Under the pieces are notes generated by a model. That model worked only from the letters and a program-made list of their open reading frames with translations. It ran no database searches and had not been told where the DNA came from. The position numbers were made by a program, and so were the translations under genes. A DNA stretch of 64,000 nucleotides from Streptococcus sp. S5. GTDB lineage: Bacteria; Bacillota; Bacilli; Lactobacillales; Streptococcaceae. Positions 16,876 to 25,628 of the stretch are shown in pieces (the first letter of the stretch is position 1; every line of letters starts with the position of its first letter). The DNA lies in the NCBI RefSeq assembly GCF_034134805.1, contig NZ_CP139419.1, positions 372,001 through 436,000 on the forward strand, read 5' to 3'.

Positions 16876-18126
16876 ATGAATATCATTCTGCTTCTGATTG
16901 GCCTGCTCAATCTGGGCCTCCTCATCTATCTCTTGCAACGGTCAGATGACACCAGACCGGCTTTACGAGAGATGCTGGAAGACCACGAGGATCATTTGAC
17001 AGACCAGTTGGACTATCGTTTTGAAAAAGAAAGACAAGCAAGCCAGATTGCCAATCAGCAGTTAGAGATCGCCCTGACAGATCGCTTAACCGAGATGAGA
17101 GTGGAGATCCACCAGCAGACGACGGCTCTGCGCGCTGATATGAATGAGCATTTTACTAAAAATCGGGACAAAACAGATGAGCGCATGCGCCAGATCCAAG
17201 AGTCCAATGAAGTGCGGCTAGAACAGATGCGCCAAACGGTAGAAGAAAAATTGGAGAAAACCTTGCAGCACCGCTTGCAGACCTCCTTTGAGACGGTTTC
17301 AAAACAATTGGAGTCGGTCAACAAAGGGTTGGGAGAAATGCAGACAGTGGCGCGGGATGTCGGAACTCTTAATAAAGTTCTCTCCAATACTAAGACGCGT
17401 GGGATTATGGGCGAATTGCAGCTGGGTCAAATCATTGAAGATATCTTGACCCCAGCCCAGTATGAGCGGGAGTTTGTCACCGTTCCCCAATCTAGTGAGC
17501 GCGTGGAGTATGCTATTAAGCTTCCAGGACAAGGAGAGGAGCCAGTCTATCTGCCGATTGACTCTAAATTCCCACTGGAAGACTACTATCGTCTGGAAGA
17601 AGCTTATGAATCAGGAGAGAAAGAGGAGATCGAGCGTTACCGCAAGGCCCTTCTTGCTAGTATCAAGCGTTTTGCTAAGGATATCCAACAAAAATACCTC
17701 TTTCCACCAGCGACGACGAATTTCGGAATTCTCTTTTTGCCAACTGAAGGCCTCTATTCCGAAGTGGTTCGCAATCCAGAATTCTTCGATCGCTTGCGTC
17801 GGGACGAACAAATTTTAGTGGCTGGTCCAAGTACGCTATCAGCCCTCTTGAACTCCTTGTCTGTTGGCTTTAAAACGCTCAACATCCAAAAGAGTGCAGA
17901 TGACATTAGCAAGGTGTTGGGATCGGTCAAATCAGAATTCCATAAGTTTGGAGGGATTCTGGCCAAGACTCAGCGCCATTTAAAGAATGCTTCCAATAAT
18001 ATTGATGATTTGCTAACCAGACGGACCAGTGCCATCGAGCGGACACTCCGCCAAATCGAAAGCGATGAGGACTTGCTGGGACTAGATGTATATATAGAAG
18101 ATGGAGAAGATGATGGTCAAAATTAA
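16876..18126 (+). CDS. rmuC: DNA recombination protein RmuC homologue
   Basis: 416 residues: an N-terminal membrane segment (residues 1-18), a long coiled coil (about 30-160) and the RmuC nuclease-like domain with RGIMGELQLGQIIEDIL near residue 178. E. coli RmuC limits inversions at short repeats; the enzyme activity is not proven here. The frame is open from 16828, but ATG at 16876, right after the thiN stop, gives the expected membrane anchor. The 3' end overlaps the next gene. Confidence 0.9.
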   Translation: MNIILLLIGLLNLGLLIYLLQRSDDTRPALREMLEDHEDHLTDQLDYRFEKERQASQIANQQLEIALTDRLTEMRVEIHQQTTALRADMNEHFTKNRDKTDERMRQIQESNEVRLEQMRQTVEEKLEKTLQHRLQTSFETVSKQLESVNKGLGEMQTVARDVGTLNKVLSNTKTRGIMGELQLGQIIEDILTPAQYEREFVTVPQSSERVEYAIKLPGQGEEPVYLPIDSKFPLEDYYRLEEAYESGEKEEIERYRKALLASIKRFAKDIQQKYLFPPATTNFGILFLPTEGLYSEVVRNPEFFDRLRRDEQILVAGPSTLSALLNSLSVGFKTLNIQKSADDISKVLGSVKSEFHKFGGILAKTQRHLKNASNNIDDLLTRRTSAIERTLRQIESDEDLLGLDVYIEDGEDDGQN

Positions 18127-19057
18127 CCAAATGAAAAAAGATGAATTGTTCGAAGGATTCTATTTGATCAAGTCAGCAGAAGTGCGTCAAACGCGGGCCG
18201 GGAAAAACTACCTCGCCTTTGTCTTCCAGGATGAGACCGGTACAATCGAAGGTAAACTATGGGATGCCCAACCTCACAATGTAGAGAGCTTTACAGCTGG
18301 GCGCGTGGTCCATATGGCTGGTCGTCGGGAGGTCTACAATAATACTCCGCAAGTTAATCAATTGAATATGCGCTTGCCACAAGCAGGAGAGCCCAACAAT
18401 CCAGCAGACTTCAAGGAAAAACCACCAGTAGATCCCAAGGAATTGCATGAATACCTGTCAAACATGATTTTCAAAATTGAAAATCCAGTTTGGCAACGGA
18501 TTGTCCGTGCCCTCTATGGGAAATATGAGAAAGAGTTTTATAGCTATCCAGCTGCTAAAACCAACCATCATGCCTTTGAAGCAGGTCTCGCTTATCATAC
18601 AGCGACCATGGTCCGCTTGGCAGATAGTATCGGCGATATCTATCCTCAGTTGAATAAGAGCTTGCTCTTTGCAGGGATTATGTTACACGATTTGGCCAAA
18701 GTGATTGAGTTGACGGGACCTGAAAATACAGAATACACTGTTCGAGGCAACCTCATCGGCCACATTGCACTGATCGATGAAGAAATCACCAAGGTCTTGC
18801 AAGACTTGAAGATTGATGATCAAAAAGAAGAAGTGATCGTCCTTCGCCATGTGATCTTGAGTCACCATGGCTTGCTGGAATACGGTAGTCCCGTTCGTCC
18901 AAAAATCATGGAAGCAGAGATTATTCATATGATCGATAATTTGGATGCGGAAATGATGATGATGACAACAGCACTTGGCTTAATTGGTCCTGGCGAGATG
19001 ACCAATAAAATCTTCGCTATGGAAAATCGTTCCTTCTATAAACCGAATCTCGACTAG
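18113..19057 (+). CDS. yhaM: 3'-5' exoribonuclease YhaM (Cbf1 family)
   Basis: 314 residues: an N-terminal OB-fold nucleic-acid domain (residues about 10-90) and an HD-domain phosphohydrolase core with HHAFEAGLAYHT and HDLAKV. YhaM trims RNA 3' ends in Firmicutes. Three close ATGs are possible (18101, 18110, 18113). GGAG at 18103-18106 fits the last, which also gives the conserved KINQMKKDELFEGF start. It overlaps rmuC by 14 bases. Confidence 0.93.
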   Translation: MVKINQMKKDELFEGFYLIKSAEVRQTRAGKNYLAFVFQDETGTIEGKLWDAQPHNVESFTAGRVVHMAGRREVYNNTPQVNQLNMRLPQAGEPNNPADFKEKPPVDPKELHEYLSNMIFKIENPVWQRIVRALYGKYEKEFYSYPAAKTNHHAFEAGLAYHTATMVRLADSIGDIYPQLNKSLLFAGIMLHDLAKVIELTGPENTEYTVRGNLIGHIALIDEEITKVLQDLKIDDQKEEVIVLRHVILSHHGLLEYGSPVRPKIMEAEIIHMIDNLDAEMMMMTTALGLIGPGEMTNKIFAMENRSFYKPNLD

Positions 19058-19110
19058 TAAAAACAGAGATAAATACGGGAATGATTCTGCCAAAAATAAA
19101 ATAATCAGGA

Positions 19111-19148
19111 AAAAACGGCCTTCTGTAAATCAGAATGTTCGTTTTTTT
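19111..19148 (+). terminator. Terminator between yhaM and purR
   Basis: Stem AACG..TTCTG/CAGAA..CGTT with an internal loop, then a run of seven T. The purR extended -10 (TGGTATAAT, 19158-19166) follows. Confidence 0.65.
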
Positions 19149-19192
19149 CGCTTCTTATGGTATAATGATAGAAAAAACTACATGGTGAGAAA

Positions 19193-20008
19193 ATGAAATT
19201 AAGAAGAAGTGAACGGATGGTCGTAATTTCTAATTACTTGATCAACCATCCCTATGAATTGACTAGCCTCAATACGTTTGCGGAAAAGTATGAGTCTGCC
19301 AAGTCTTCCATCTCAGAAGATATCGTGATTATTAAGCGGGCTTTTGAAGAGATGGAAATCGGAAATATTGAGACCATTACAGGAGCTGGTGGAGGCGTGA
19401 TCTTTACACCGTCTATCTCAGATCAAGAATCCAAAGAAATCGTTGAGGATCTTTGCAAGCAACTGTCTGAAAGTGATCGTATCCTTCCTGGTGGCTACAT
19501 TTACTTGTCTGATCTTTTGAGCAATCCGAAGATTTTGAATCGGATCGGACGCATCATTGCCAAAGCCTTCCGAGATAAGAAGATTGATGCTGTCATGACC
19601 GTAGCGACCAAGGGAGTTCCACTAGCCAATGCAGTAGCTAATGTCTTGAATGTTCCATTCGTCATTGTCCGTCGTGATTTGAAAATCACAGAAGGGTCAA
19701 CCGTTAGTGTCAACTATGTTTCAGGCTCAAGTGGGGATCGCATTGAGAAAATGTTCCTTTCAAAACGGAGCCTAAAAGCAGGAAGCCGGGTCTTGATTGT
19801 CGATGACTTCCTTAAAGGTGGCGGAACGATTAACGGGATGGTCAGCCTCTTGTCTGAATTTGATTCTGAATTAGCAGGGGTAGCTGTCTTTGCGGATAAT
19901 GCTGCAACCGACCGTGAATTCTTTGAACACAAATCCTTATTGCGCGTTACCAACATCGATGTAAAAGAAAATAAATTGAGTGTCGAAGTTGGGAATATCT
20001 TTGATTAA
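19193..20008 (+). CDS. purR: Pur operon repressor PurR
   Basis: 271 residues: an N-terminal winged helix (residues 1-70) and a C-terminal phosphoribosyltransferase-type domain with the PRPP-binding loop VLIVDDFLKGGGT near residue 200. In Gram-positive bacteria it represses purine genes and senses PRPP. Start ATG after GGTGAG. The next gene starts 23 bases downstream. Confidence 0.95.
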   Translation: MKLRRSERMVVISNYLINHPYELTSLNTFAEKYESAKSSISEDIVIIKRAFEEMEIGNIETITGAGGGVIFTPSISDQESKEIVEDLCKQLSESDRILPGGYIYLSDLLSNPKILNRIGRIIAKAFRDKKIDAVMTVATKGVPLANAVANVLNVPFVIVRRDLKITEGSTVSVNYVSGSSGDRIEKMFLSKRSLKAGSRVLIVDDFLKGGGTINGMVSLLSEFDSELAGVAVFADNAATDREFFEHKSLLRVTNIDVKENKLSVEVGNIFD

Positions 20009-20031
20009 GAGCAGCAAAGGAGGATCAAAAA

Positions 20032-20610
20032 GTGAAAAGAATTTTAGATCGATTTGATAATAGCCCTTTGTGGATTCGCTTGGTGACAGTTCTGTCTCTA
20101 TCCTTTATATTGGTAGCTGGTTTGTATACCGTTAAAAAGAATACGGCTGCCCAGGTAACGACAGAAATTCAACCTGCTAAAAAAACAGGTTCCCTTCCAG
20201 TGAAAAAGGAAACAAAGGAAGAAAAAGAAAAGAAGGAAGAAAAGAAAAATACAGAAGCTGCTGAAAAAGCAGTCGTTCAAATGGAAACAACCCCAAGTCA
20301 AGATTCTGTGAACGCTGCCCAAGCTGCTGTGAAGAAAGTCAAAGATGCGACTCAAAAGCAATCGCTTGAGGCCCGTATCCAATACATCGCTAACTATTAT
20401 GGACTGACCTATGAGAGCGACACAGCGGCAACACAGCAGACTCAAACAGACGCTAATGCCAACACGAACGCGAACGCAAATACTAATGCCAATGCCAATG
20501 CCAATGCTGGAGTAGCTGGAGCCAATGCGACAGTTCAACCACAACAGCAACAGCAGTATGCTCCGGCTGCAGATGCAGGGGCAGAAGAACCTGCTGAAGC
20601 TGGACAATAA
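20032..20610 (+). CDS. Unknown secreted or membrane-anchored protein with Ala/Asn low-complexity tract
   Basis: 192 residues. A short basic N-terminus is followed by one membrane segment (about residues 14-34). Next come a Lys/Glu-rich coiled stretch (50-90), a helical part (95-135), and a tract of alternating Asn/Ala and Thr/Asn (about 140-165) followed by poly-Gln, ending AEEPAEAGQ. No cell-wall motif. The function is unknown. It starts with GTG after AAAGGAGG and probably shares the purR transcript. A nine-codon frame (20610-20639) overlaps its stop as TAATG. Confidence 0.75.
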   Translation: MKRILDRFDNSPLWIRLVTVLSLSFILVAGLYTVKKNTAAQVTTEIQPAKKTGSLPVKKETKEEKEKKEEKKNTEAAEKAVVQMETTPSQDSVNAAQAAVKKVKDATQKQSLEARIQYIANYYGLTYESDTAATQQTQTDANANTNANANTNANANANAGVAGANATVQPQQQQQYAPAADAGAEEPAEAGQ

Positions 20611-20648
20611 TGAACTTTTTCGACTTCTTTAAAAAATAAAAAAACATC

Positions 20649-20677
20649 TTGCAATCAAAGTGCCGTCATGTTATAAT
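20649..20677 (+). promoter_or_regulatory. Promoter of rpsL-rpsG
   Basis: TTGCAA (20649-20654), a 17-base spacer, TATAAT (20672-20677), giving a leader of about 130 bases before rpsL. Confidence 0.8.
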
Positions 20678-20712
20678 AATAGACGGTACTTTTTACTTTT
20701 GGTCTCTCAAGA

Positions 20713-20782
20713 GTGTACAGGGACGTGCTGACAAATGTTGCAAAAGTACACACAGATGGTAGCTGTCACCAAGTGTACCATC
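20713..20782 (+). promoter_or_regulatory. Folded 5' leader of rpsL
   Basis: Two stems in the untranslated leader: GTGTAC (20713-20718)/GTACAC (20746-20751) and GATGGTA (20755-20761)/TACCATC (20776-20782). A role in ribosomal-protein feedback control is possible, but no family is recognised. Confidence 0.5.
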
Positions 20783-20815
20783 ACCAAAAATAAAAAATTT
20801 CACAGGAGAATGTAG

Positions 20816-21229
20816 ATGCCTACAATTAACCAATTGGTTCGCAAACCGCGTAAATCAAAAGTAGAAAAATCTAAATCACCAGCTTTGAACGTTGGTTACA
20901 ACAGTCATAAAAAAGTTCAAACAAACGTTTCTTCACCACAAAAACGTGGTGTTGCAACTCGTGTTGGAACAATGACACCTAAAAAACCTAACTCTGCCCT
21001 TCGTAAATTTGCCCGTGTACGTTTGAGCAACTTGATCGAAGTAACTGCTTATATCCCAGGTATCGGACACAACTTGCAAGAACACAGCGTGGTTCTTCTT
21101 CGTGGTGGACGTGTAAAAGACCTTCCAGGGGTACGTTACCATATCGTCCGTGGAGCACTTGATACTGCAGGTGTAAACGATCGTAAACAAGGCCGTTCTA
21201 AATACGGTACTAAAAAACCAAAAGCATAA
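20816..21229 (+). CDS. rpsL: 30S ribosomal protein S12
   Basis: 137 residues. S12 sits at the decoding centre; the streptomycin region reads [11 protein letters not shown], with the second conserved loop [16 protein letters not shown] follows CAGGAGAATGT. It is the first gene of the rpsL-rpsG unit, 19 bases before rpsG. Its codon use is strongly biased, as in other highly expressed genes here. Confidence 0.98.
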   Translation: MPTINQLVRKPRKSKVEKSKSPALNVGYNSHKKVQTNVSSPQKRGVATRVGTMTPKKPNSALRKFARVRLSNLIEVTAYIPGIGHNLQEHSVVLLRGGRVKDLPGVRYHIVRGALDTAGVNDRKQGRSKYGTKKPKA

Positions 21230-21248
21230 GGAAAGGGGATAAAGAAAA

Positions 21249-21719
21249 ATGAGTCGTAAAAACCGTGCGCCTAAACGCGATGTATTGCCAGATCCGCTTT
21301 ACAATTCACAATTAGTTACTCGTCTTATCAACCGCGTTATGCTTGATGGTAAACGTGGTACAGCTGCTTCAATCGTTTATGGAGCTTTCGAACAAATTAA
21401 AGAAGCTACTGGAAACGATGCTCTTGAAGTATTCGAAACAGCTATGGAAAACATCATGCCTGTACTTGAAGTACGTGCTCGCCGTGTCGGTGGTTCTAAC
21501 TACCAAGTCCCAGTTGAAGTTCGTCCAGAACGTCGTACAACCCTTGGACTTCGTTGGTTGGTAACAATCGCTCGTCAACGTGGTGAACACACAATGGTTG
21601 ATCGTCTTGCAAAAGAAATCTTGGATGCAGCGAACAACACTGGTGCAGCTGTTAAGAAACGTGAAGATACTCACCGTATGGCTGAAGCTAACCGTGCATT
21701 CGCACACTTCCGCTGGTAA
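21249..21719 (+). CDS. rpsG: 30S ribosomal protein S7
   Basis: 156 residues, the full family length, starting [20 protein letters not shown]7 is a primary assembly protein for the 30S head and contacts the E site. AAGGGGATAAAG precedes the ATG. fusA lies 303 bases downstream behind a folded spacer and its own promoter. Confidence 0.98.
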   Translation: MSRKNRAPKRDVLPDPLYNSQLVTRLINRVMLDGKRGTAASIVYGAFEQIKEATGNDALEVFETAMENIMPVLEVRARRVGGSNYQVPVEVRPERRTTLGLRWLVTIARQRGEHTMVDRLAKEILDAANNTGAAVKKREDTHRMAEANRAFAHFRW

Positions 21720-21732
21720 GATCATGATGCTA

Positions 21733-21824
21733 GGAACGGTAAGGATGCAAAGTGAAAATAGGAAACTGACGCAGTATTCGATGAATACAAGGAAGTTTAT
21801 CTTTTTCACACAGCATCCCGTTCC
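21733..21824. other. Long imperfect hairpin in the rpsG-fusA spacer
   Basis: Nested pairing: GGAACGG (21733-21739)/CCGTTCC (21818-21824), GATGC (21744-21748)/GCATC (21813-21817), GTGAAAA (21752-21758)/TTTTCAC (21803-21809), AAACT (21763-21767)/AGTTT (21794-21798), GTATTC (21774-21779)/GAATAC (21783-21788). Two further stem-loops follow: GGCTAA/TTAGCC (about 21834-21852) and GTTCAA/TTGAAC (about 21856-21880). No gene is seen in 21720-22022. It may be a repeat element or a processed mRNA spacer. Confidence 0.6.
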
Positions 21825-21938
21825 GGCTCAAATCGGCTAACTAACTTTAGCCCGAGTTCAATTAAGCTTCGTCAGCTCTTGAACCCAATTCAACTCTTCT
21901 TACAAGTTGGAACCAAAACTTAGCATGAAAACACTGAG

Positions 21939-21967
21939 AACGGGTAGGTCCTGCCTATCCGTTTTTA
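21939..21967 (+). terminator. Terminator before fusA
   Basis: Stem AACGGGTAGG/CCTATCCGTT (one G-U pair) followed by a T run; it ends the rpsL-rpsG transcript. Confidence 0.8.
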
Positions 21968-21978
21968 TTAAATCATGT

Positions 21979-21984
21979 TATAAT
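21979..21984 (+). promoter_or_regulatory. Extended -10 promoter of fusA
   Basis: TATAAT preceded by TGT, 39 bases before the fusA ATG; the -35 position falls inside the terminator tail. Confidence 0.7.
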
Positions 21985-22022
21985 AGAATATAGAAATAAA
22001 AAATATAGGAGAAACAAACCTC

Positions 22023-24104
22023 ATGGCACGCGAATTTTCACTTGAAAAAACTCGTAATATCGGTATCATGGCTCACGTCGATGCTGGTAAAACAACTACA
22101 ACTGAGCGTATCCTTTACTACACTGGTAAGATTCACAAAATCGGTGAAACTCACGAAGGTGCGTCACAAATGGACTGGATGGAGCAAGAACAAGAACGTG
22201 GTATCACTATCACATCTGCCGCTACAACAGCTCAATGGAAAGACACTCGTGTAAACATCATCGACACACCAGGACACGTGGACTTCACTATCGAAGTTCA
22301 ACGTTCACTCCGCGTTTTGGACGGTGCTGTAACCGTTCTTGACTCACAATCAGGTGTTGAGCCTCAAACTGAAACAGTTTGGCGTCAAGCAACTGAATAC
22401 GGAGTTCCACGTATCGTATTCGCTAACAAGATGGATAAAATCGGTGCTGACTTCCTTTACTCAGTAAGCACACTTCATGACCGTCTTCAAGCAAACGCTC
22501 ACCCAATTCAATTGCCAATCGGTGCTGAAGATGACTTCCGCGGAATCATTGACTTGATTAAGATGAAAGCTGAAATCTATACTAACGACCTTGGTACAGA
22601 TATCCTTGAAGAAGATATTCCAGCTGAATACCTTGAACAAGCTCAAGAATACCGTGAAAAATTGGTTGAAGCAGTTGCTGAAACTGATGAAGACTTGATG
22701 ATGAAATACCTTGAAGGGGAAGAAATCACTAACGAAGAATTGAAAGCTGGTATCCGTAAAGCTACAATCAACGTTGAGTTCTACCCAGTACTTTGTGGTT
22801 CTGCCTTCAAGAACAAAGGGGTTCAATTGATGTTGGATGCGGTCCTTGACTACCTTCCAAGCCCACTTGATATCCCTGCAATCAAGGGTGTAAACCCAGA
22901 TACAGACGAAGAAGAAGAACGTCCAGCATCTGATGAAGAGCCATTTGCAGCTCTTGCCTTCAAGATCATGACTGACCCATTCGTAGGTCGTTTGACATTC
23001 TTCCGTGTTTACTCAGGTGTCTTGAACTCAGGTTCATATGTATTGAACACTTCTAAAGGTAAACGTGAACGTATCGGACGTATCCTTCAAATGCATGCCA
23101 ACACTCGTAAAGAAATCGAAACAGTTTACTCTGGGGATATCGCTGCTGCCGTTGGTTTGAAAGATACTACAACTGGTGACTCATTGACAGATGAAAAAGC
23201 AAAAATCATCCTTGAATCAATCGAAGTTCCAGAACCAGTTATCCAATTGATGGTTGAGCCTAAATCTAAAGCAGACCAAGACAAGATGGGTATCGCCCTT
23301 CAAAAATTGGCTGAAGAAGATCCAACATTCCGCGTTGAAACAAACCCTGAAACTGGTGAAACAGTTATCTCTGGTATGGGTGAGTTGCACTTGGATGTCC
23401 TTGTTGACCGTATGAAACGTGAATTCAAGGTTGAAGCTAACGTTGGTGCTCCTCAAGTATCTTACCGTGAAACATTCCGCGCTTCTACACAAGCACGTGG
23501 ATTCTTCAAACGTCAATCTGGTGGTAAAGGTCAGTTTGGTGATGTTTGGATCGAATTTACTCCAAACGAAGAAGGTAAAGGATTCGAGTTCGAAAATGCT
23601 ATCGTCGGTGGTGTGGTTCCACGTGAATTCATCCCTGCAGTAGAAAAAGGACTTCAAGAATCTATGGCAAACGGTGTTCTTGCTGGTTACCCAATGGTTG
23701 ACGTGAAAGCTAAGCTTTACGATGGTTCATACCACGATGTCGACTCATCTGAAACTGCCTTCAAGATCGCTGCATCTCTTGCGCTTAAAGAAGCTGCTAA
23801 GACTGCACAACCAGCTATCCTTGAACCAATGATGCTTGTAACCATCACAGTTCCTGAAGAAAACCTTGGGGATGTTATGGGTCACGTAACTGCTCGTCGT
23901 GGACGTGTAGATGGTATGGAAGCACACGGTGCAAGCCAAATCGTTCGTGCTTATGTACCACTTGCTGAAATGTTCGGTTACGCTACTGTCCTTCGTTCTG
24001 CAACTCAAGGACGTGGTACTTTCATGATGGTATTTGACCACTACGAAGATGTACCAAAATCAGTACAAGAAGAAATCATTAAAAAAGCTAAAGGTGAAGC
24101 TTAA
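22023..24104 (+). CDS. fusA: Elongation factor G
   Basis: 693 residues, full length. This GTPase drives translocation. G1 is [15 protein letters not shown], the switch region [10 protein letters not shown]3 DTPGHVD and G4 NKMDK; domains II to V follow. ATG follows ATAGGAGAAAC. It has its own promoter and is followed by a terminator. The codon use is strongly biased. Confidence 0.99.
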   Translation: MAREFSLEKTRNIGIMAHVDAGKTTTTERILYYTGKIHKIGETHEGASQMDWMEQEQERGITITSAATTAQWKDTRVNIIDTPGHVDFTIEVQRSLRVLDGAVTVLDSQSGVEPQTETVWRQATEYGVPRIVFANKMDKIGADFLYSVSTLHDRLQANAHPIQLPIGAEDDFRGIIDLIKMKAEIYTNDLGTDILEEDIPAEYLEQAQEYREKLVEAVAETDEDLMMKYLEGEEITNEELKAGIRKATINVEFYPVLCGSAFKNKGVQLMLDAVLDYLPSPLDIPAIKGVNPDTDEEEERPASDEEPFAALAFKIMTDPFVGRLTFFRVYSGVLNSGSYVLNTSKGKRERIGRILQMHANTRKEIETVYSGDIAAAVGLKDTTTGDSLTDEKAKIILESIEVPEPVIQLMVEPKSKADQDKMGIALQKLAEEDPTFRVETNPETGETVISGMGELHLDVLVDRMKREFKVEANVGAPQVSYRETFRASTQARGFFKRQSGGKGQFGDVWIEFTPNEEGKGFEFENAIVGGVVPREFIPAVEKGLQESMANGVLAGYPMVDVKAKLYDGSYHDVDSSETAFKIAASLALKEAAKTAQPAILEPMMLVTITVPEENLGDVMGHVTARRGRVDGMEAHGASQIVRAYVPLAEMFGYATVLRSATQGRGTFMMVFDHYEDVPKSVQEEIIKKAKGEA

Positions 24105-24117
24105 TTTACCAATGCTT

Positions 24118-24148
24118 AAAAACTCTTCCCACTTTGGGAAGAGTTTTT
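24118..24148 (+). terminator. Terminator after fusA
   Basis: 13-bp stem AAAAACTCTTCCC/GGGAAGAGTTTTT with a five-base loop and T run. Confidence 0.9.
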
Positions 24149-24237
24149 CTTTGTTCCAAAAGTGAGTACAAGTAAAATAGCGCTTTTCCTATCGATCAAG
24201 ACTTTGTGAAAAACTTTAATAAAAGAGGTGGTGATCT

Positions 24238-24279
24238 ATGATAAATCTTGCTTTTCGTTGGGAAATAGTTGCTTTTTAA
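24238..24279 (+). CDS. Possible 13-residue micro-ORF upstream of gap
   Basis: ATG preceded by AAAAGAGGTGGTGATCT, a strong ribosome site, then 13 codons (peptide MINLAFRWEIVAF) and TAA. It overlaps the -35 box of the gap promoter. It may be a remnant, a leader peptide or chance; no homologue is known to me. Confidence 0.25.
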   Translation: MINLAFRWEIVAF

Positions 24280-24297
24280 TGCAATAAAGTATATAAT
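24269..24297 (+). promoter_or_regulatory. Promoter of gap
   Basis: TTGCTT (24269-24274), a 17-base spacer, TATAAT (24292-24297). Confidence 0.75.
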
Positions 24298-24383
24298 AGA
24301 GACTGTTAAAAGATGTTTGGCGCTGTGTCAAGTTACTCTTTTCACAAAAAATTTTTTTGATTTTCATAAGGAGGAAATCACGA

Positions 24384-25394
24384 ATGGTAGTTAAAGTTGG
24401 TATTAACGGTTTCGGTCGTATCGGACGTCTTGCTTTCCGTCGTATCCAAAACGTAGAAGGTGTTGAAGTTACACGCATCAACGACCTTACAGATCCAGTT
24501 ATGCTTGCACACTTGTTGAAATACGATACAACTCAAGGTCGTTTCGACGGTACTGTGGAAGTTAAAGAAGGTGGATTCGAAGTTAACGGTAAATTCGTTA
24601 AAGTTTCCGCTGAACGTGATCCAGAACAAATCGACTGGGCTAACGACGGTGTAGAAATCGTTCTTGAAGCAACTGGTTTCTTTGCTACTAAAGCAGCTGC
24701 TGAAAAACACTTGCATGCTGGTGGTGCTAAGAAAGTTGTTATCACTGCTCCTGGTGGATCAGATGTTAAAACAGTCGTATTTAACACTAACCACGATATT
24801 CTTGATGGTACTGAAACAGTTATCTCAGTTGCTTCATGTACTACAAACTGCTTGGCTCCAATGGCTAAAGCTCTTCAAGATAACTTCGGTGTTGTTGAAG
24901 GATTGATGACTACTATCCACGCTTACACTGGTGACCAAATGATCCTTGACGGTCCACACCGTAAAGGTGACCTTCGTCGTGCACGCGCTGGTGCTGCTAA
25001 CATCGTTCCTAACTCAACTGGTGCTGCTAAAGCAATCGGTTTGGTTATCCCTGAATTGAACGGTAAATTGGACGGAGCTGCACAACGTGTTCCTGTTCCA
25101 ACTGGATCAGTTACTGAATTGGTAGTTGTTCTTGACAAGAACGTTACTGTTGATGAAGTGAACGCAGCTATGAAAGCAGCTTCAAACGAATCATACGGTT
25201 ACACTGAAGATCCAATCGTTTCTTCAGACGTTGTAGGTATGTCTTACGGATCATTGTTTGACGCAACTCAAACTAAAGTTATTGACGTTGACGGTAAACA
25301 ATTGGTTAAAGTTGTTTCATGGTATGACAACGAAATGTCTTACACTGCACAACTTGTTCGTACTCTTGAATACTTCGCAAAAATTGCTAAATAA
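24384..25394 (+). CDS. gap: Glyceraldehyde-3-phosphate dehydrogenase (type I)
   Basis: 336 residues. This glycolytic enzyme makes 1,3-bisphosphoglycerate and NADH. The Rossmann start [13 protein letters not shown] and the catalytic SCTTNCLAP cysteine motif (about residue 152) are present. AAGGAGGAAATCACGA precedes the ATG at 24384; the frame is open upstream to 24357 without a better start. It has its own promoter and terminator. Confidence 0.98.
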   Translation: MVVKVGINGFGRIGRLAFRRIQNVEGVEVTRINDLTDPVMLAHLLKYDTTQGRFDGTVEVKEGGFEVNGKFVKVSAERDPEQIDWANDGVEIVLEATGFFATKAAAEKHLHAGGAKKVVITAPGGSDVKTVVFNTNHDILDGTETVISVASCTTNCLAPMAKALQDNFGVVEGLMTTIHAYTGDQMILDGPHRKGDLRRARAGAANIVPNSTGAAKAIGLVIPELNGKLDGAAQRVPVPTGSVTELVVVLDKNVTVDEVNAAMKAASNESYGYTEDPIVSSDVVGMSYGSLFDATQTKVIDVDGKQLVKVVSWYDNEMSYTAQLVRTLEYFAKIAK

Positions 25395-25409
25395 TTCATG
25401 CGTATGATG

Positions 25410-25435
25410 AGAGGAGGGAAACCTCCTCTTTTTTT
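25410..25435 (+). terminator. Terminator after gap
   Basis: 8-bp stem AGAGGAGG/CCTCCTCT with a GAAA loop and seven T. Confidence 0.92.
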
Positions 25436-25485
25436 GTACTTTTTTTAGGGCTTTCTCATCATATTATAGGAATTGCTAAAATTGA

Positions 25486-25515
25486 TTGACAGTGCTAAAT
25501 AGATTAGGGTATCCT
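25486..25515 (+). promoter_or_regulatory. Promoter of the endoglycosidase gene
   Basis: TTGACA (25486-25491), an 18-base spacer, TATCCT (25510-25515). Confidence 0.6.
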
Positions 25516-25546
25516 ATCCTTGATTGGAGATTTCTAATACAAGAAA

Positions 25547-25562
25547 ATGAAAGCGATTACAG
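25547..25562 (+). promoter_or_regulatory. Probable cre site (CcpA operator)
   Basis: ATGAAAGCGATTACAG matches the consensus WTGNNARCGNWWWCAW at 15 of 16 positions. It lies downstream of the promoter, the layout of a CcpA roadblock, and predicts repression of the glycosidase when glucose is plentiful. Confidence 0.7.
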
Positions 25563-25628
25563 ATCGTGGAGGAAGGAGCCAATGGAAATCGCTCAAGAAA
25601 AAGAAAAAAACCATACAAGGAGGTCAAG

